Positions 1 through 9,145 are shown, numbered from the stretch's first letter. The stretch: 64,000 nt of DNA from JAVVHH01 sp964235765 (GCA_964235765.1 CAXSDH010000010.1:1-64000), one strand, 5' to 3'. Notes: generated from the letters alone by a model not told the origin. Numbers and translations are program-made.

Positions 1-1
1 G

Positions 2-352
2 TTCGCCATCGGCGCCACCTTCGGCGGCCTCGCGGGCGCCTTCTTCGCCACCCGCAACGCCTTCATCAGCCCGGAGAGCTTCACCTTCATCGAAAGCGCG
101 ATCGTGCTGGCCATCGTGGTCCTGGGCGGGCTCGGCAGCCAGCTGGGCACGGCGCTGGCCGCGGTGGTGATGATCGGCGGCATCGAGTTGTTCCGGGACC
201 TGCAGGATTACCGCATGTTGATGTTCGGCTCCGTGCTGGTGCTGGTCATGGTGCTGCGCCCGCGCGGCCTCGTCTCGGGACGCACGCCCAGCGTCGCCTT
301 GGGGCGGGCCCGTGAGATCTCGGCGGAACTGGTGGCGGAAGGCCGTGGATAG
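2..352 (+). CDS. livM: Branched-chain amino acid ABC transporter permease LivM, C-terminal part
   Basis: The reading frame is open from base 2, so this is the last 116 residues of a gene that begins left of the window. The visible part has the hydrophobic segments and the GGLGSQLGTALAA stretch typical of LivM, the second inner-membrane permease of HAAT-family transporters, followed by LFRDLQDYRMLMFG and a basic tail (RPRGLVSGR). Neighbours are livG and livF in the same direction, with livG starting inside its 3' end, so this is one operon. LivH should lie upstream, outside the window. Confidence 0.9.
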   Translation, partial: FAIGATFGGLAGAFFATRNAFISPESFTFIESAIVLAIVVLGGLGSQLGTALAAVVMIGGIELFRDLQDYRMLMFGSVLVLVMVLRPRGLVSGRTPSVALGRAREISAELVAEGRG

Positions 353-1175
353 CGACCTTCTCGACGTGCGCAACCTGACGATGCGCTTCGGTGGCCTCAC
401 GGCGGTCAACGCGCTCTCGTTCACGGCCCGGCGGGGTGAGATCACCTCCGTCATCGGCCCGAACGGCGCCGGCAAGACCACGGTGTTCAACTGCATCACC
501 GGCTTCTATCGCGCCACCTCGGGCGAAGTCGTGCTGCGGCACCCCGACGGCGCCGCCTTCGCCTTGCAGACCTTGCCGGGCCACCGCATCGCGCGCCGGG
601 CCCGGGTGGCGCGCACGTTCCAGAACATCCGCCTGTTCGCCGGCATGACAGTGCTGGAAAACCTGCTTGTGGCGCAGCACAATGCCTTGATGCCTAGCGT
701 GGCCTCCGGCTTGCTGGCAGTCATCGGCTTGGGCGGACATGCCCGCGCCGAAGCGCTGGCCATCGAGCACGCCCGGCTCTGGCTCGACCGCATCGGCCTG
801 CTGCCCCGCGCCGACGACCCGGCTGGCGCCCTGCCCTACGGCGACCAGCGCCGCCTCGAGATCGCCCGCGCCATGTGCACCGGCCCGGTGCTGCTGTGTC
901 TCGACGAGCCCGCCGCGGGGCTCAATCCCCGCGAAAGCGATGAGTTGGCCGCCTTGCTGAAAAGCATCCAGGCCGATGGCTGCTCCGTGCTGCTGATCGA
1001 GCATGACATGGGCGTGGTGATGCGCATCTCCGACCACATCGTCGTGCTGGACCATGGCAAGCGCATCAGCGACGGCACGCCGGACCACGTGCGCGCCGAC
1101 CCGAACGTGATCGCCGCCTATCTCGGCGAAGGCGATGACGACGACGTGGACGCGCCCTTGGCGGCCTCCGCATGA
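345..1175 (+). CDS. livG: Branched-chain amino acid ABC transporter ATP-binding protein LivG
   Basis: Cytoplasmic ATPase (276 aa) energising branched-chain amino acid or related uptake. Walker A is GPNGAGKTT (residues 38-46). YGDQRRLEIARAM is the LivG-type signature, and LLCLDEPAAGLNPRE holds Walker B. The C-terminal DHGKRISDGTPDHVRADPNVIAAYLGEG is the usual LivG tail. I chose the GTG at 345 because it follows a GGAAGG Shine-Dalgarno sequence and overlaps the livM stop by 8 bases. The ATG at 312 would add 11 residues that do not look like the family. The next gene, livF, overlaps by 4 bases (ATGA), indicating translational coupling. Confidence 0.93.
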   Translation: MDSDLLDVRNLTMRFGGLTAVNALSFTARRGEITSVIGPNGAGKTTVFNCITGFYRATSGEVVLRHPDGAAFALQTLPGHRIARRARVARTFQNIRLFAGMTVLENLLVAQHNALMPSVASGLLAVIGLGGHARAEALAIEHARLWLDRIGLLPRADDPAGALPYGDQRRLEIARAMCTGPVLLCLDEPAAGLNPRESDELAALLKSIQADGCSVLLIEHDMGVVMRISDHIVVLDHGKRISDGTPDHVRADPNVIAAYLGEGDDDDVDAPLAASA

Positions 1176-1894
1176 CCGAGCCCCTGCTGTCGCTGCACGG
1201 CGTCACGGCCTTCTACGGCGCGATCCAGGCGCTGAAGGGCGTGGATCTCGAGATCCATCCGGGCGAGATCGTGACCCTGATCGGCGCCAACGGGGCGGGG
1301 AAGAGCACGCTGATGATGACCATCTGCGGCAGCCCGCGCGCCCGCCACGGGCGGATCATGCTCGACGGGCGGGACATCACCGCTCTGCCGACGCATGAGA
1401 TCATGCACATGGGCCTGGCCCAAGCGCCCGAGGGCCGCCGCATCTTTGCGCGCATGACCGTGCACGAGAACCTGCTGATGGGCGCGCAGGTCGTGCGCAT
1501 GCGGAATTACGAGCGCACGCGCGACCTGGTGTTCGGCCTGTTCCCCCGGTTGCAGGAGCGCCTGGGCCAGCGCGGCGGCACCCTGTCAGGCGGCGAGCAG
1601 CAGATGCTGTCCATCGGCCGCGCCCTGATGAGCCAGCCGCGCCTGCTGCTGCTGGACGAGCCCAGCCTGGGCCTGGCGCCGCTGGTGGTGCGCCAAATCT
1701 TCGGCGCGATCCGCTGGCTCAACCGGGATACCGGACTGACCGTGCTGCTGGTGGAGCAGAACGCCTTCCAAGCGCTGCGGCTCGCGCATCGCGGGTATGT
1801 GCTGGTCAATGGCGCGATCACCATGGCGGGGGCGGGGGCGGAGCTGCTGGCACGGCCGGAAATCCGCGCCGCCTATCTCGAGGGCGCGCATTAG
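1172..1894 (+). CDS. livF: Branched-chain amino acid ABC transporter ATP-binding protein LivF
   Basis: Second ATPase of the same importer (240 aa). It has Walker A GANGAGKST, the signature LSGGEQQMLSIGRALM and Walker B LLLLDEPSLGLAPLVV. LSIGRALM and SLGLAPL are LivF hallmarks. Its ATG overlaps the livG stop by 4 bases. It is followed after 60 bases by the periplasmic binding protein, so the operon order is M-G-F-binding protein. Substrate specificity cannot be read from the ATPase; urea/amide or aromatic-acid versions of this family exist. Confidence 0.93.
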   Translation: MTEPLLSLHGVTAFYGAIQALKGVDLEIHPGEIVTLIGANGAGKSTLMMTICGSPRARHGRIMLDGRDITALPTHEIMHMGLAQAPEGRRIFARMTVHENLLMGAQVVRMRNYERTRDLVFGLFPRLQERLGQRGGTLSGGEQQMLSIGRALMSQPRLLLLDEPSLGLAPLVVRQIFGAIRWLNRDTGLTVLLVEQNAFQALRLAHRGYVLVNGAITMAGAGAELLARPEIRAAYLEGAH

Positions 1895-1954
1895 CGGGCT
1901 TCCAGCGCCGGCAGCTTGCGCCTAGGCTGCGCGACCATTCCAAGGGGAAGTCCA

Positions 1955-3049
1955 ATGCTCCGTAGAACGCTTTTCGCCGGCGTCGCTGTCATGGCGATGA
2001 CCGCCGCCGCCCAGGCGCAGACCCGCATCGCCACCGTGGGCCCGATGACCGGCAACTACGCCGCGGTCGGCGCGCAGATGAAGGCCGGCGCCGAGCAGGC
2101 CGTGGCCGACATCAACAAGGCCGGCGGCGTGAACGGCCAGCAACTGGTGCTCGAAGTGGGCGACGACGCCTGCGACCCGCGCCAAGCCGTGTCGGTCGCC
2201 AATCAGATGGCCAGCCGCAAGGTGGCCATGGTCGCCGGGCATTACTGCTCCGGCAGTTCCATCCCCGCAAGCAAGGTCTACGCCGATGAAGTAATCCTGC
2301 AGATCAGCCCGGCCAGCACCAACCCGCGCTACACCGACGAGGGCGGCTGGAACACCTTCCGCGTTTGCGGCCGGGATGACCAGCAAGGCCTGGTGGCCGG
2401 CAAGTTCCTCGCCGAGCATTTCAAGGGCAAGAAGCTCGCGATCCTGCACGACAACTCGGCCTACGGCAAAGGCCTGGCCGACGAAACCAAGAAGTCGCTG
2501 AACGCCAACGGCCTGACCGAGGCGCTCTACGCCGCCTACACGCCCGGCGAGCGCGACTATTCGGCCATCGTGAGCCGCATGAAGCAGGCAGGGATCCAGG
2601 TGGTCTACGTCGGCGGCTATCACACCGAGACCGGGCTCATCGCGCGCCAGGCCAAGGAGCAGGGCATGAACATCACCATGGTCGGTGGTGACGCGCTGGC
2701 CACCACCGAATTCTGGCAGATTGCCGGGCCGGCCGGCGAGAACACGCTGATGACCTTCCCCTCCGACCCGCGCAAGCGCCCGTCGGCCGCCCAGGCAGTG
2801 GCGGCGTTCAAGGCGAAGGGTTTCGACCCGGAGGGCTACACGCTCTACACCTACGCCGCGATCCAAATCTGGGCAGAGGCCGCCAAGAAGGCGAACTCGA
2901 TCGAGGGCAAGAAAGTCGCGGACATGCTGCACAGCGGCCAGACTTGGAAAAGCGTGATCGGCGACATCACGTTCGACAAAAAGGGCGATATCACCACGGC
3001 CGACTACGTGTTCTATGTTTGGAAGAACGGCAACTACAGCGAGATGTAA
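1955..3049 (+). CDS. Periplasmic branched-chain amino acid-type substrate-binding protein
   Basis: Leu/Ile/Val-binding-protein-like receptor of the adjacent LivMGF importer, 364 aa. The N-terminus is a signal peptide (MLRRTLFAG, hydrophobic core, then AAAQAQ before TRIATVGPMTGNYAAVG). The body has the type I periplasmic-binding fold landmarks GGVNGQQLVLEVGDDACDP, SPASTNP and RDDQQGLVAGKFL. The start at 1955 is supported by an AAGGGGAAG ribosome binding site at 1942-1950; 13 upstream in-frame codons are not signal-like. It is the last gene of the operon and is followed by a strong hairpin. The ligand may be an amino acid, amide or small organic acid. Confidence 0.9.
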   Translation: MLRRTLFAGVAVMAMTAAAQAQTRIATVGPMTGNYAAVGAQMKAGAEQAVADINKAGGVNGQQLVLEVGDDACDPRQAVSVANQMASRKVAMVAGHYCSGSSIPASKVYADEVILQISPASTNPRYTDEGGWNTFRVCGRDDQQGLVAGKFLAEHFKGKKLAILHDNSAYGKGLADETKKSLNANGLTEALYAAYTPGERDYSAIVSRMKQAGIQVVYVGGYHTETGLIARQAKEQGMNITMVGGDALATTEFWQIAGPAGENTLMTFPSDPRKRPSAAQAVAAFKAKGFDPEGYTLYTYAAIQIWAEAAKKANSIEGKKVADMLHSGQTWKSVIGDITFDKKGDITTADYVFYVWKNGNYSEM

Positions 3050-3054
3050 TCCCC

Positions 3055-3112
3055 AGGGCACTCCCGGCCAGAGCACTCCCGGCAGAAGGAAGCGCCTGGC
3101 CGGGAGTGCCCT
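3055..3112. terminator. Perfect 17-bp inverted repeat between convergent genes
   Basis: Bases 3055-3071 are the exact reverse complement of 3096-3112 (17 bp, mostly G+C) with a 24-base loop. The loop carries another copy of the motif GCACTCCCGGC. It lies 5 bases after the binding-protein stop and 14 bases before the stop of the convergent flavin reductase gene, the right place for a bidirectional terminator. There is no T tract on either side, so Rho-independent termination is not certain. Confidence 0.6.
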
Positions 3113-3126
3113 CAGCGGGCGCCAGC

Positions 3127-3630
3127 CTAAGCAGCCTTGACGATGATGCGGTGATACGACCGGCCGAAATAGATCAACCCCTCATGCGCGCCGCTGGCCT
3201 GTATGGCCTCCACCTCGCAAAAGAACACCGTGTGCGTCCCGACTTCCGTCGCCTGCGCCACCCGGCAGTCGAACGACACCACCGCCCCCGTCAGGACCGG
3301 GGCGCCGGTGACGAGCGTCGTCCACTCACCAGTCTCGAACCGCTTCTCTTGCGATACGTCGGTGAACCCGGCGAACAACGGCGACAGCGCCTCCTGCGAC
3401 GCCGCCAGCGTGTTCACGCACAGCACGCCGCTTGCGCGGAACGTCCCGTTCAAGTCGGTTTCGCGATTGATGCACAGCAGCAGCGTCGGCGGGTCGTCCG
3501 TGACGCTGCACACCGCGGAGGCCGTCAAGCCGCAAGGGCCGTCCGGCCCAAGGGTGGTGATGACGCTCACCGCCGCGCCAAGGCGGGCCATCGCGTCCCG
3601 AAAGGTCTGTCGATCCACCAAGCCCGGCAC
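3127..3630 (-). CDS. Flavin reductase-like FMN-binding split-barrel protein
   Basis: A 167-aa protein of the flavin reductase-like family (HpaC/NtaB/RutF group), which reduce FMN or FAD with NAD(P)H to supply two-component monooxygenases. Family landmarks are VSVITTLGPDGPCGLTASAVCSVTDDPPTLLLCINR near residues 20-56, the FRASGVLCVN segment, and the C-terminal IYFGRSYHRI. It starts with GTG. No partner oxygenase lies in the window, so its client is unknown. It is convergent with the liv operon. Confidence 0.82.
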   Translation of the reverse strand: MPGLVDRQTFRDAMARLGAAVSVITTLGPDGPCGLTASAVCSVTDDPPTLLLCINRETDLNGTFRASGVLCVNTLAASQEALSPLFAGFTDVSQEKRFETGEWTTLVTGAPVLTGAVVSFDCRVAQATEVGTHTVFFCEVEAIQASGAHEGLIYFGRSYHRIIVKAA

Positions 3631-3690
3631 TCCGCTATCCGCCTAGGAGTATGGTGGTCTCCCTGGCGGATGGGTAGGGCACAACGCAAA

Positions 3691-3712
3691 CGGGCGCCCC
3701 GAAGGGCGCCCG
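3691..3712 (-). terminator. Intrinsic terminator for csbD-like gene, UUCG tetraloop
   Basis: Read on the minus strand, a 9-bp perfect stem CGGGCGCCC / GGGCGCCCG closes a TTCG loop and is followed by TTTGCGTTG. It lies about 20 bases downstream of the CsbD-family stop. The G+C stem, stable UUCG loop and short T-rich tail fit a Rho-independent terminator. Confidence 0.75.
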
Positions 3713-3731
3713 CGTAGACGAACGCATGTAA

Positions 3732-3920
3732 TCAGGACTTGTTGGCAGCGTCCCGAACGGTATCCTTGGCTCCGCCCACGGCGCTCTCTGTCTTGCCGGC
3801 AACCTTGTCGGCCTTGCCCTCGGCCTGCATCTTCTGGTCGCCAACAAGCTTGCCGACGCCGTCCTTGACTGCGCCCTTGGCCTGATCGACGGCGCCATCA
3901 ACGCGACTCTGGTCAACCAT
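3732..3920 (-). CDS. CsbD family stress protein
   Basis: A 62-aa hydrophilic protein, MVDQSRVDGAVDQAKGAVKD onward, with the repeating K-GK/E-GKADKVAGK pattern of the CsbD family. These small abundant proteins are associated with general stress in bacteria; their biochemical role is not established. The ATG at 3920 is preceded by a GGAGG ribosome binding site. A longer in-frame extension to 4049 has no support because it runs over the end of the MFS gene. Monocistronic, closed by its own terminator. Confidence 0.88.
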   Translation of the reverse strand: MVDQSRVDGAVDQAKGAVKDGVGKLVGDQKMQAEGKADKVAGKTESAVGGAKDTVRDAANKS

Positions 3921-3979
3921 ATGTGCCTCCGTACGGCGGGATGCCGTTGGGGATACAACGGCGCTTGCCGGCGGCGGTT

Positions 3980-5416
3980 TCAGGCTGCCGATAATGGCGG
4001 CGCGACCTCCTCGAGCGAGCGGCGCTCGGCATCGACGCCCAGGAGCCACTCAACCACGGCCGCCCCCACCATCAGCCCGCCGCCGAGCAAGTAGCCCCAC
4101 AGCACCTCGTCGCGCGACCCGGTCTGGATCAGCGCACCGAACAGCGCCGGCCCGGCAATGCCGCCGACGGCCGTGCCCAAAGCGTAGAAGATCGAAATCG
4201 CGACCGCGCGGACCTCCAACGGAAACGTCTCGCCCACCGTGAGGTACGCCGAGGAAGCGGCGGCGGAGGCGAAGAAGAATATAGCCGTCCAGGCGACGGT
4301 CTGCTGCGTCGCATCCAGCCAACCCTGCGCAAACAGCCAGCCGACCCCAGCCATCATGACGCCGGACAGCGCGTAGGTCGCGGTGATCATGACCCGGCGG
4401 CCCAAGGTGTCGAACAGCCGCCCCAGCAACAGCGGCCCGGCGAAGTTGCCGAGCGCGAACGGCAGGATGTACCAACCGACATGCCCGGACGGCACGCCAT
4501 AAAACCGGGTCAGCATCAGGGCATAGGTGAACAGCACCGCGTTGTAGCAGAACGCCTGCGAGCCCATCAGCGCTACGCCTAGCACGGTGCGGCTGCGGTA
4601 GTCGCGCACCAGCACGCGCAAACTGGTGAGGAACCAGTCGCCCTGGTGCCGGCGCAGCCGCAGCTTCGGGCCGGGGATGGGCGGCAATGGGGCGCCGGTC
4701 TCGCGCTGCACCCGCGCCTCGATGGCGCTGACGACCTCGCTCGCCTCTTCCGGCCGGCCGTGCGTCATTAGCCAGCGCGGGCTTTCGGGGATGAAGCGGC
4801 GCAGGAACAGCACGACGATGCCGATTGCCCCGCCCACCACGAAGGCCGCGCGCCAGCCCAGTTCGGGGTCGATGAGCGCCGGGTCGAGCGCGGCGGCGGC
4901 GCCGACCGCACCGAGCGCCGCGCCAAGCCAGAAGCTGCCGTTGATGCACAGGTCGGTGAAGCCCCGCTTGCGGGCAGGGATCAGTTCCTGGATCGTGGCG
5001 TTGACGGCCGCGTACTCGCCGCCGATGCCGGCGCCGGTGATGAAGCGGAACAGCGCGAACGACCAGAAGTCCCAGGCCAAGCCGGACGCGATGGTCGCCA
5101 CCAGGTAGATCAGCACGGTTATGGTGAACAGCTTCTTGCGGCCCAGCCGGTCGGTCAGCCAGCCGAACCCAAGCGCGCCCGCCACGGCGCCAGCGAGGTA
5201 GGCGCTCGCGGTCAGCCCGAACTGCGTGGCGCTGAGGTGCAGCCGCGGACTGTCCGAAATGGCGCTCGCCAGCGAGCCGACGAGGGTGACCTCGAGCCCG
5301 TCCAAAATCCAGGTAATGCCGAGCGCGAACACCACCAGCCAGTGGAACCGCGCCCAGGGCAGCCGGTCCAGCCGGGCGGGTACGTCGGTCTCGAACACGT
5401 CCTGGTCTGGCTTCAT
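3980..5416 (-). CDS. MFS transporter, metabolite:H+ symporter type
   Basis: A 478-aa inner-membrane protein with about 12 hydrophobic segments. The loop after TM2 has the MFS signature GWLTDRLGRKK. RFITGAGIGGEYAAVNATIQELIPARKRG (TM4/loop) and RRFIPESPRWL (after TM6) mark the sugar/aromatic-acid/dicarboxylate symporter group. The second half has GRLFDTLGRRVMI. The substrate is not readable. It is followed closely upstream by prfB on the same strand (6-base gap), so it could be read from the mrcA-prfB transcript. Confidence 0.88.
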   Translation of the reverse strand: MKPDQDVFETDVPARLDRLPWARFHWLVVFALGITWILDGLEVTLVGSLASAISDSPRLHLSATQFGLTASAYLAGAVAGALGFGWLTDRLGRKKLFTITVLIYLVATIASGLAWDFWSFALFRFITGAGIGGEYAAVNATIQELIPARKRGFTDLCINGSFWLGAALGAVGAAAALDPALIDPELGWRAAFVVGGAIGIVVLFLRRFIPESPRWLMTHGRPEEASEVVSAIEARVQRETGAPLPPIPGPKLRLRRHQGDWFLTSLRVLVRDYRSRTVLGVALMGSQAFCYNAVLFTYALMLTRFYGVPSGHVGWYILPFALGNFAGPLLLGRLFDTLGRRVMITATYALSGVMMAGVGWLFAQGWLDATQQTVAWTAIFFFASAAASSAYLTVGETFPLEVRAVAISIFYALGTAVGGIAGPALFGALIQTGSRDEVLWGYLLGGGLMVGAAVVEWLLGVDAERRSLEEVAPPLSAA

Positions 5417-5422
5417 CGGCCC

Positions 5423-6554
5423 CTACTGCGCCTGCGCGCTCGCGTCGCTGCGCGTGGCGCCCACCCGCGCGGCGAGGGCGGCTGCCATGAACTCGTCGAG
5501 GTTGCCGTCCAGCACGGCCTCCGGGTTGCCCGTCTCCACGCCGGTGCGCAGGTCCTTCACCAGTTGATACGGCGCCAGCACGTAGCTGCGGATCTGGTGG
5601 CCCCAGCCGATCTCGGTTTTGGCATCCTCCTGCACGGTCGCCGCCGCCTCGCGCTTCTGCAGCTCGCGCTCATACATCCGCGCCTTCAGCATCGTCATCG
5701 CCGTCGCCCGGTTGCGATGCTGGCTGCGGTCGGTCTGGCAGGCGACGATGATGCCGCTGGGGATGTGCGTGATGCGGATCGCGCTCTCCGTCTTGTTCAC
5801 GTGCTGGCCCCCGGCGCCGCTCGCGCGGAAGGTGTCGATCTTGAGGTCGCTTTCGTTGACCTCGATTTCGATGGTGTCGTCCACCACGGGATACACCCAC
5901 ACGCTGGCGAAGCTGGTCTGCCGTCGCGCATTGGCGTCGAACGGGCTGATCCGCACCAGCCGGTGCACCCCGGCCTCGGTCTTGAGCCAGCCATACGCAT
6001 TTGGGCCGCTCACCTGCAGGGTCGCCGACTTTATGCCGGCCTGCTCGCCTTCGCTCTGCTCCATGAGCTGCACTTTGTAGCCATGCTGCTCGGCCCAGCG
6101 CGAATACATGCGGGCCAGCATCTCCGCCCAATCCTGCGCCTCGGTGCCGCCCGCGCCGGAGTTCACTTCGAGGTAGGCGTCGTTCAGGTCGGCCTCGCCG
6201 GAAAGCAGGCTTTCGATCTCGCGCCGCTTGGCCTCCTCCAGCACGCGCCGCAGCGCGGCCACGCCGTCCGCCACCATGCCCGCGTCGCCCTCCGCCTCGG
6301 CCAGCCCGATCAGCTCGATCGAGTCCGCCGACTCACGCTGCATGGCTTGCAAGCCGTCGATGAGGCCGGCGAGCCGGGTGCGTTCCCGCATCAGGGCCTG
6401 GGCGGCAGCCGCATCGTTCCAGAGCGCGGGGTCGTCGGCTTGGGCGTTCAGTTCCTCGAGGCGCGCCGTCGAGACATCCCAGTCAAAGATGCCTCCGCAA
6501 CAGAGCGAAGGTCTGCTGGAGTTGCTGGTTCAGGGCGTCGGATTCGCTGGACAT
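5423..6554 (-). CDS. prfB: Peptide chain release factor 2, expressed by programmed +1 frameshift
   Basis: RF2 terminates translation at UGA/UAA. The gene is split over two frames. A 23-codon first part (MSSESDALNQQ...LLRRHL) ends at an in-frame TGA at 6485-6483. The main frame continues +1 as DWDVSTARLEELN, giving 376 residues, a normal RF2 length. The catalytic SGAGGQHVNKTES loop (GGQ) and the stop-recognition tripeptide SPF (in RISPFDANARR) are present. The frameshift cassette is intact, so this is a functional gene, not a pseudogene. It lies 8 bases downstream of mrcA on the same strand. Confidence 0.95.
6482..6497 (-). promoter_or_regulatory. prfB: prfB programmed +1 frameshift site
   Basis: On the minus strand the codons read CGG AGG CAT CTT TGA C. 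The slippery CTT TGA C and an upstream Shine-Dalgarno-like GGAGG three bases before the CTT match the arrangement of the E. coli prfB site (AGG GGG TAT CTT TGA C). RF2 shortage allows ribosomes to pause at TGA and slip, so RF2 autoregulates its own synthesis (established for the family). Confidence 0.95.
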
Positions 6555-6562
6555 GGCGCGGC

Positions 6563-9133
6563 CTAGTACAGCCCGCCCACGCCGCTGTCGATCCCAATGC
6601 CCGGACCGCCGGCGCCCCCGCCGGAGCTTGCGGTCAGGCCCTGGCCGGAGCCTTCCCAGGAGCCCACGGTTCCGTTGCTGGCGCCGGGCTCCTGGCCTGG
6701 CTTGAAAGCGTCGGTGCGGGGGCCGGCGCCGCTGTCCCACGTTGCCATTTTCACGCCCTCGGGCGCGCGGAACACGAGGTTTGGCCGGGTCTTGATCGCC
6801 GTTTGCATATAGTCGTGCCAAATGGGCGCGGCAACCGAGCCGCCGGTTTCCTTGTCGCCCAGGCTGGTGTTGTCGTCGAAGCCGATCCACACCGCAGTGA
6901 CCAGGTCCGGCGTGAAGCCGACGAACCAGGCGTCGTTGAAATCCTGGCTAGTGCCGGTTTTACCCGCGATGGCCCGGTTCAGCCCGGCGCCTGCGGCGTA
7001 TCCCGTGCCCTTGGCCACCACGCCCTGCATCATGGTCACGACCTGGAAGGTGCTGGCCGGGTCGGCGACGAGGCGGCGGTTGTCCACCACGCCCGGCGGA
7101 TGGGCGGGGTCGGCGCAGCCCCGGCATTCCAGCCCGGACGCGCGCCACAGCACCTTGCCGTCCCGGTCCTGCACGGAGTCGACCAGCGAGGGCAGCACCT
7201 CGCGCCCGTTCATCGCCAGTCCGGCATAGGCCGCCGCCTGGCGCAGAACCGTGGTTTCAACCGCACCCAACGCCGCCGGCAGCACCTTCGGCATGCCGTC
7301 CACCACATGGAAGGCAATCGCCTTCTGCGCCACCGCGTCCATGCCGACCTTCTCGGCCAGGCGCACCGTCACGAGGTTGAGCGACTTCTCGAGCGCGATC
7401 CGCATCGGCGTCGGGCCGTTGAAGGTCATGCCGTAGTTGTTGGGCCGCCACTCCCCTTGCGCGCCAAGCTTCTGCACGAAAGGGGCATCCAGCACACGCT
7501 GGCTCGGAGAGAGCCCGGATTCGAGCGCGGTCAGGTATACGAACGGCTTGAACGAACTGCCGGGCTGCCGCTGCGCCTGGGTGGCCCGGTTGAACTGGCT
7601 CGCCTCGAAGCTCCAGCCCCCGGACAGCGCCAACACCCGGCCGGTCACCGGGTCGATCGAGGCCAGCGCGCCCTGCACCTGCGGCACCTGCCGCAACGAC
7701 ATCCGCTCCGTCCGCCCGGCGTTGCGACCCTGCCCGGCGGCCGCGGGCAACAGCTCCCCCATGACGACGTCGCCCACCTGCACGACCTCGTTGACCTTGC
7801 GCGGCGACGGGCCGAGCCCGGTGGAGCGAACCGGCCGGGCCCAAGCCATGTCGGACAAATACATCGACGACACCTTGGACGAGCCGCCGCCGGAGGACTG
7901 GCCCGCCGGCCGGTCGATCCAGCCAACCTTGGCTTCCTCGTTCGTCACCTCCAGCACGACAGCCAGCCGCCACTCCGGCAACATGCCGCCGGGCCGCGCA
8001 AGCAACGCCAGACGGTTGCTCCAGCCCTGCCGCATGCCGGGATCGCCATCGAGCCTGGTCACGGCGCCACGCCAACCCCCGTGGCTGCGGTCGTAGGCCA
8101 GCAACCCGGCGCGCAGCGCCTTGTCGGCGGCCGCCTGTAGCGCGGGATCGAGGCTGGTGCGGACGGTGTAGCCGCCGCTCGTCGTCAGGTCCGCCCCGAA
8201 CCGGTCGATGAGTTGACGGCGCACCTCCTCGCCGAACCACTCGCCGCCGGCGACGATCTCAGGGCGGCGGAACGGGGCGGGCTGGATCGGCGTCGCCTTC
8301 GCCGCGGCGGCCTGCTCGGGCGTGACGGCGCGGTCCTCGGCCATGCGGTCGAGCACCCAGTCCCGGCGGGCCTTGGCCGCATCGGGGAAGCGGAACGGGT
8401 TGTAGTTGTTCGGCGCCTTGGGAAGCGCCGCCAGGAACGCCGCCTCGGGCAGGGTCAGCTCGTCCAGGACCTTGTTGAAATAGGCCTGCGCCGCAGCCGC
8501 GACCCCGTAGGATTGCAGGCCGAGGTAGATCTCGTTCAGATACAGTTCGAGCACGTGCTCCTTCGGCATGGACTGGTCGATCCGCACCGCCAGGATGAGC
8601 TCCTTGACCTTGCGCGCGATGCTGACCTCGTTGCCGAGCAGCATGTTCTTGGCCACCTGCTGCGTGATGGTCGAGGCGCCGATCGGCCGCTTGCCCTGGC
8701 CATACTGCATGAGGTCGACCCACCCCGCCCGGGCGATGGCGAACGGATCGACACCCCGGTGGCTCCAGAACTTCTGGTCCTCGGCCGACAGGAATGCGCG
8801 CTTCACCACGTCGGGAATGGCGGAGATCGGGACGAAGATGCGCCGCTCCGTCGCCAACTCGGCGATCAGCCGGCTATCTCCCGCGTAAAGCCGGCTCATC
8901 ACCTTGGGCTGGTAATGGCGCAGCCCGTCGAGCGTGGGCAGGTCGGCGGCGTATCGCTCATACGTGTGCCACGCGAAGGCAGCGCCCGCGAGCCCGGCCA
9001 CGACCACCACGGCCGAACCGAACCCCAGGACCCGGCGCAACACGCGGAACCGCCGCGGCCGCGCGGCCTTGGCGCGCTTCGGAGCCAGGGGCTGCTCTGG
9101 CGGTGGCCCGGCCACTTCGCCCGAAATCGTCAT
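6563..9133 (-). CDS. mrcA: Penicillin-binding protein 1A, bifunctional glycosyltransferase/transpeptidase
   Basis: Class A PBP (856 aa) that polymerises and cross-links peptidoglycan. A cytoplasmic basic tail precedes one TM segment (about residues 34-55). The GT51 domain follows with EDQKFWSHRGVDP (catalytic Glu about 118), GASTITQQVAKNMLL and RKVKELILA. The transpeptidase has SSFK (Ser526, Lys529), SLN and KTGTS (Lys725). The region between is consistent with the PBP1A OB-like insertion. The extreme C-terminus is Gly/Ser-rich (GGGAGGPGIGIDSGVGG). It sits 12 bases after the amidase gene and 8 bases before prfB, so a cell-wall/prfB operon is likely. Confidence 0.95.
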   Translation of the reverse strand: MTISGEVAGPPPEQPLAPKRAKAARPRRFRVLRRVLGFGSAVVVVAGLAGAAFAWHTYERYAADLPTLDGLRHYQPKVMSRLYAGDSRLIAELATERRIFVPISAIPDVVKRAFLSAEDQKFWSHRGVDPFAIARAGWVDLMQYGQGKRPIGASTITQQVAKNMLLGNEVSIARKVKELILAVRIDQSMPKEHVLELYLNEIYLGLQSYGVAAAAQAYFNKVLDELTLPEAAFLAALPKAPNNYNPFRFPDAAKARRDWVLDRMAEDRAVTPEQAAAAKATPIQPAPFRRPEIVAGGEWFGEEVRRQLIDRFGADLTTSGGYTVRTSLDPALQAAADKALRAGLLAYDRSHGGWRGAVTRLDGDPGMRQGWSNRLALLARPGGMLPEWRLAVVLEVTNEEAKVGWIDRPAGQSSGGGSSKVSSMYLSDMAWARPVRSTGLGPSPRKVNEVVQVGDVVMGELLPAAAGQGRNAGRTERMSLRQVPQVQGALASIDPVTGRVLALSGGWSFEASQFNRATQAQRQPGSSFKPFVYLTALESGLSPSQRVLDAPFVQKLGAQGEWRPNNYGMTFNGPTPMRIALEKSLNLVTVRLAEKVGMDAVAQKAIAFHVVDGMPKVLPAALGAVETTVLRQAAAYAGLAMNGREVLPSLVDSVQDRDGKVLWRASGLECRGCADPAHPPGVVDNRRLVADPASTFQVVTMMQGVVAKGTGYAAGAGLNRAIAGKTGTSQDFNDAWFVGFTPDLVTAVWIGFDDNTSLGDKETGGSVAAPIWHDYMQTAIKTRPNLVFRAPEGVKMATWDSGAGPRTDAFKPGQEPGASNGTVGSWEGSGQGLTASSGGGAGGPGIGIDSGVGGLY

Positions 9134-9145
9134 ATCTCTAGTCCC

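Noticed and set aside
5237..8140. 967-codon plus-strand open frame opposite prfB and mrcA
   Set aside because: Antisense shadow of GC-rich coding DNA; composition is His/Arg/Gly-rich with no domain, and both minus-strand genes are certain.
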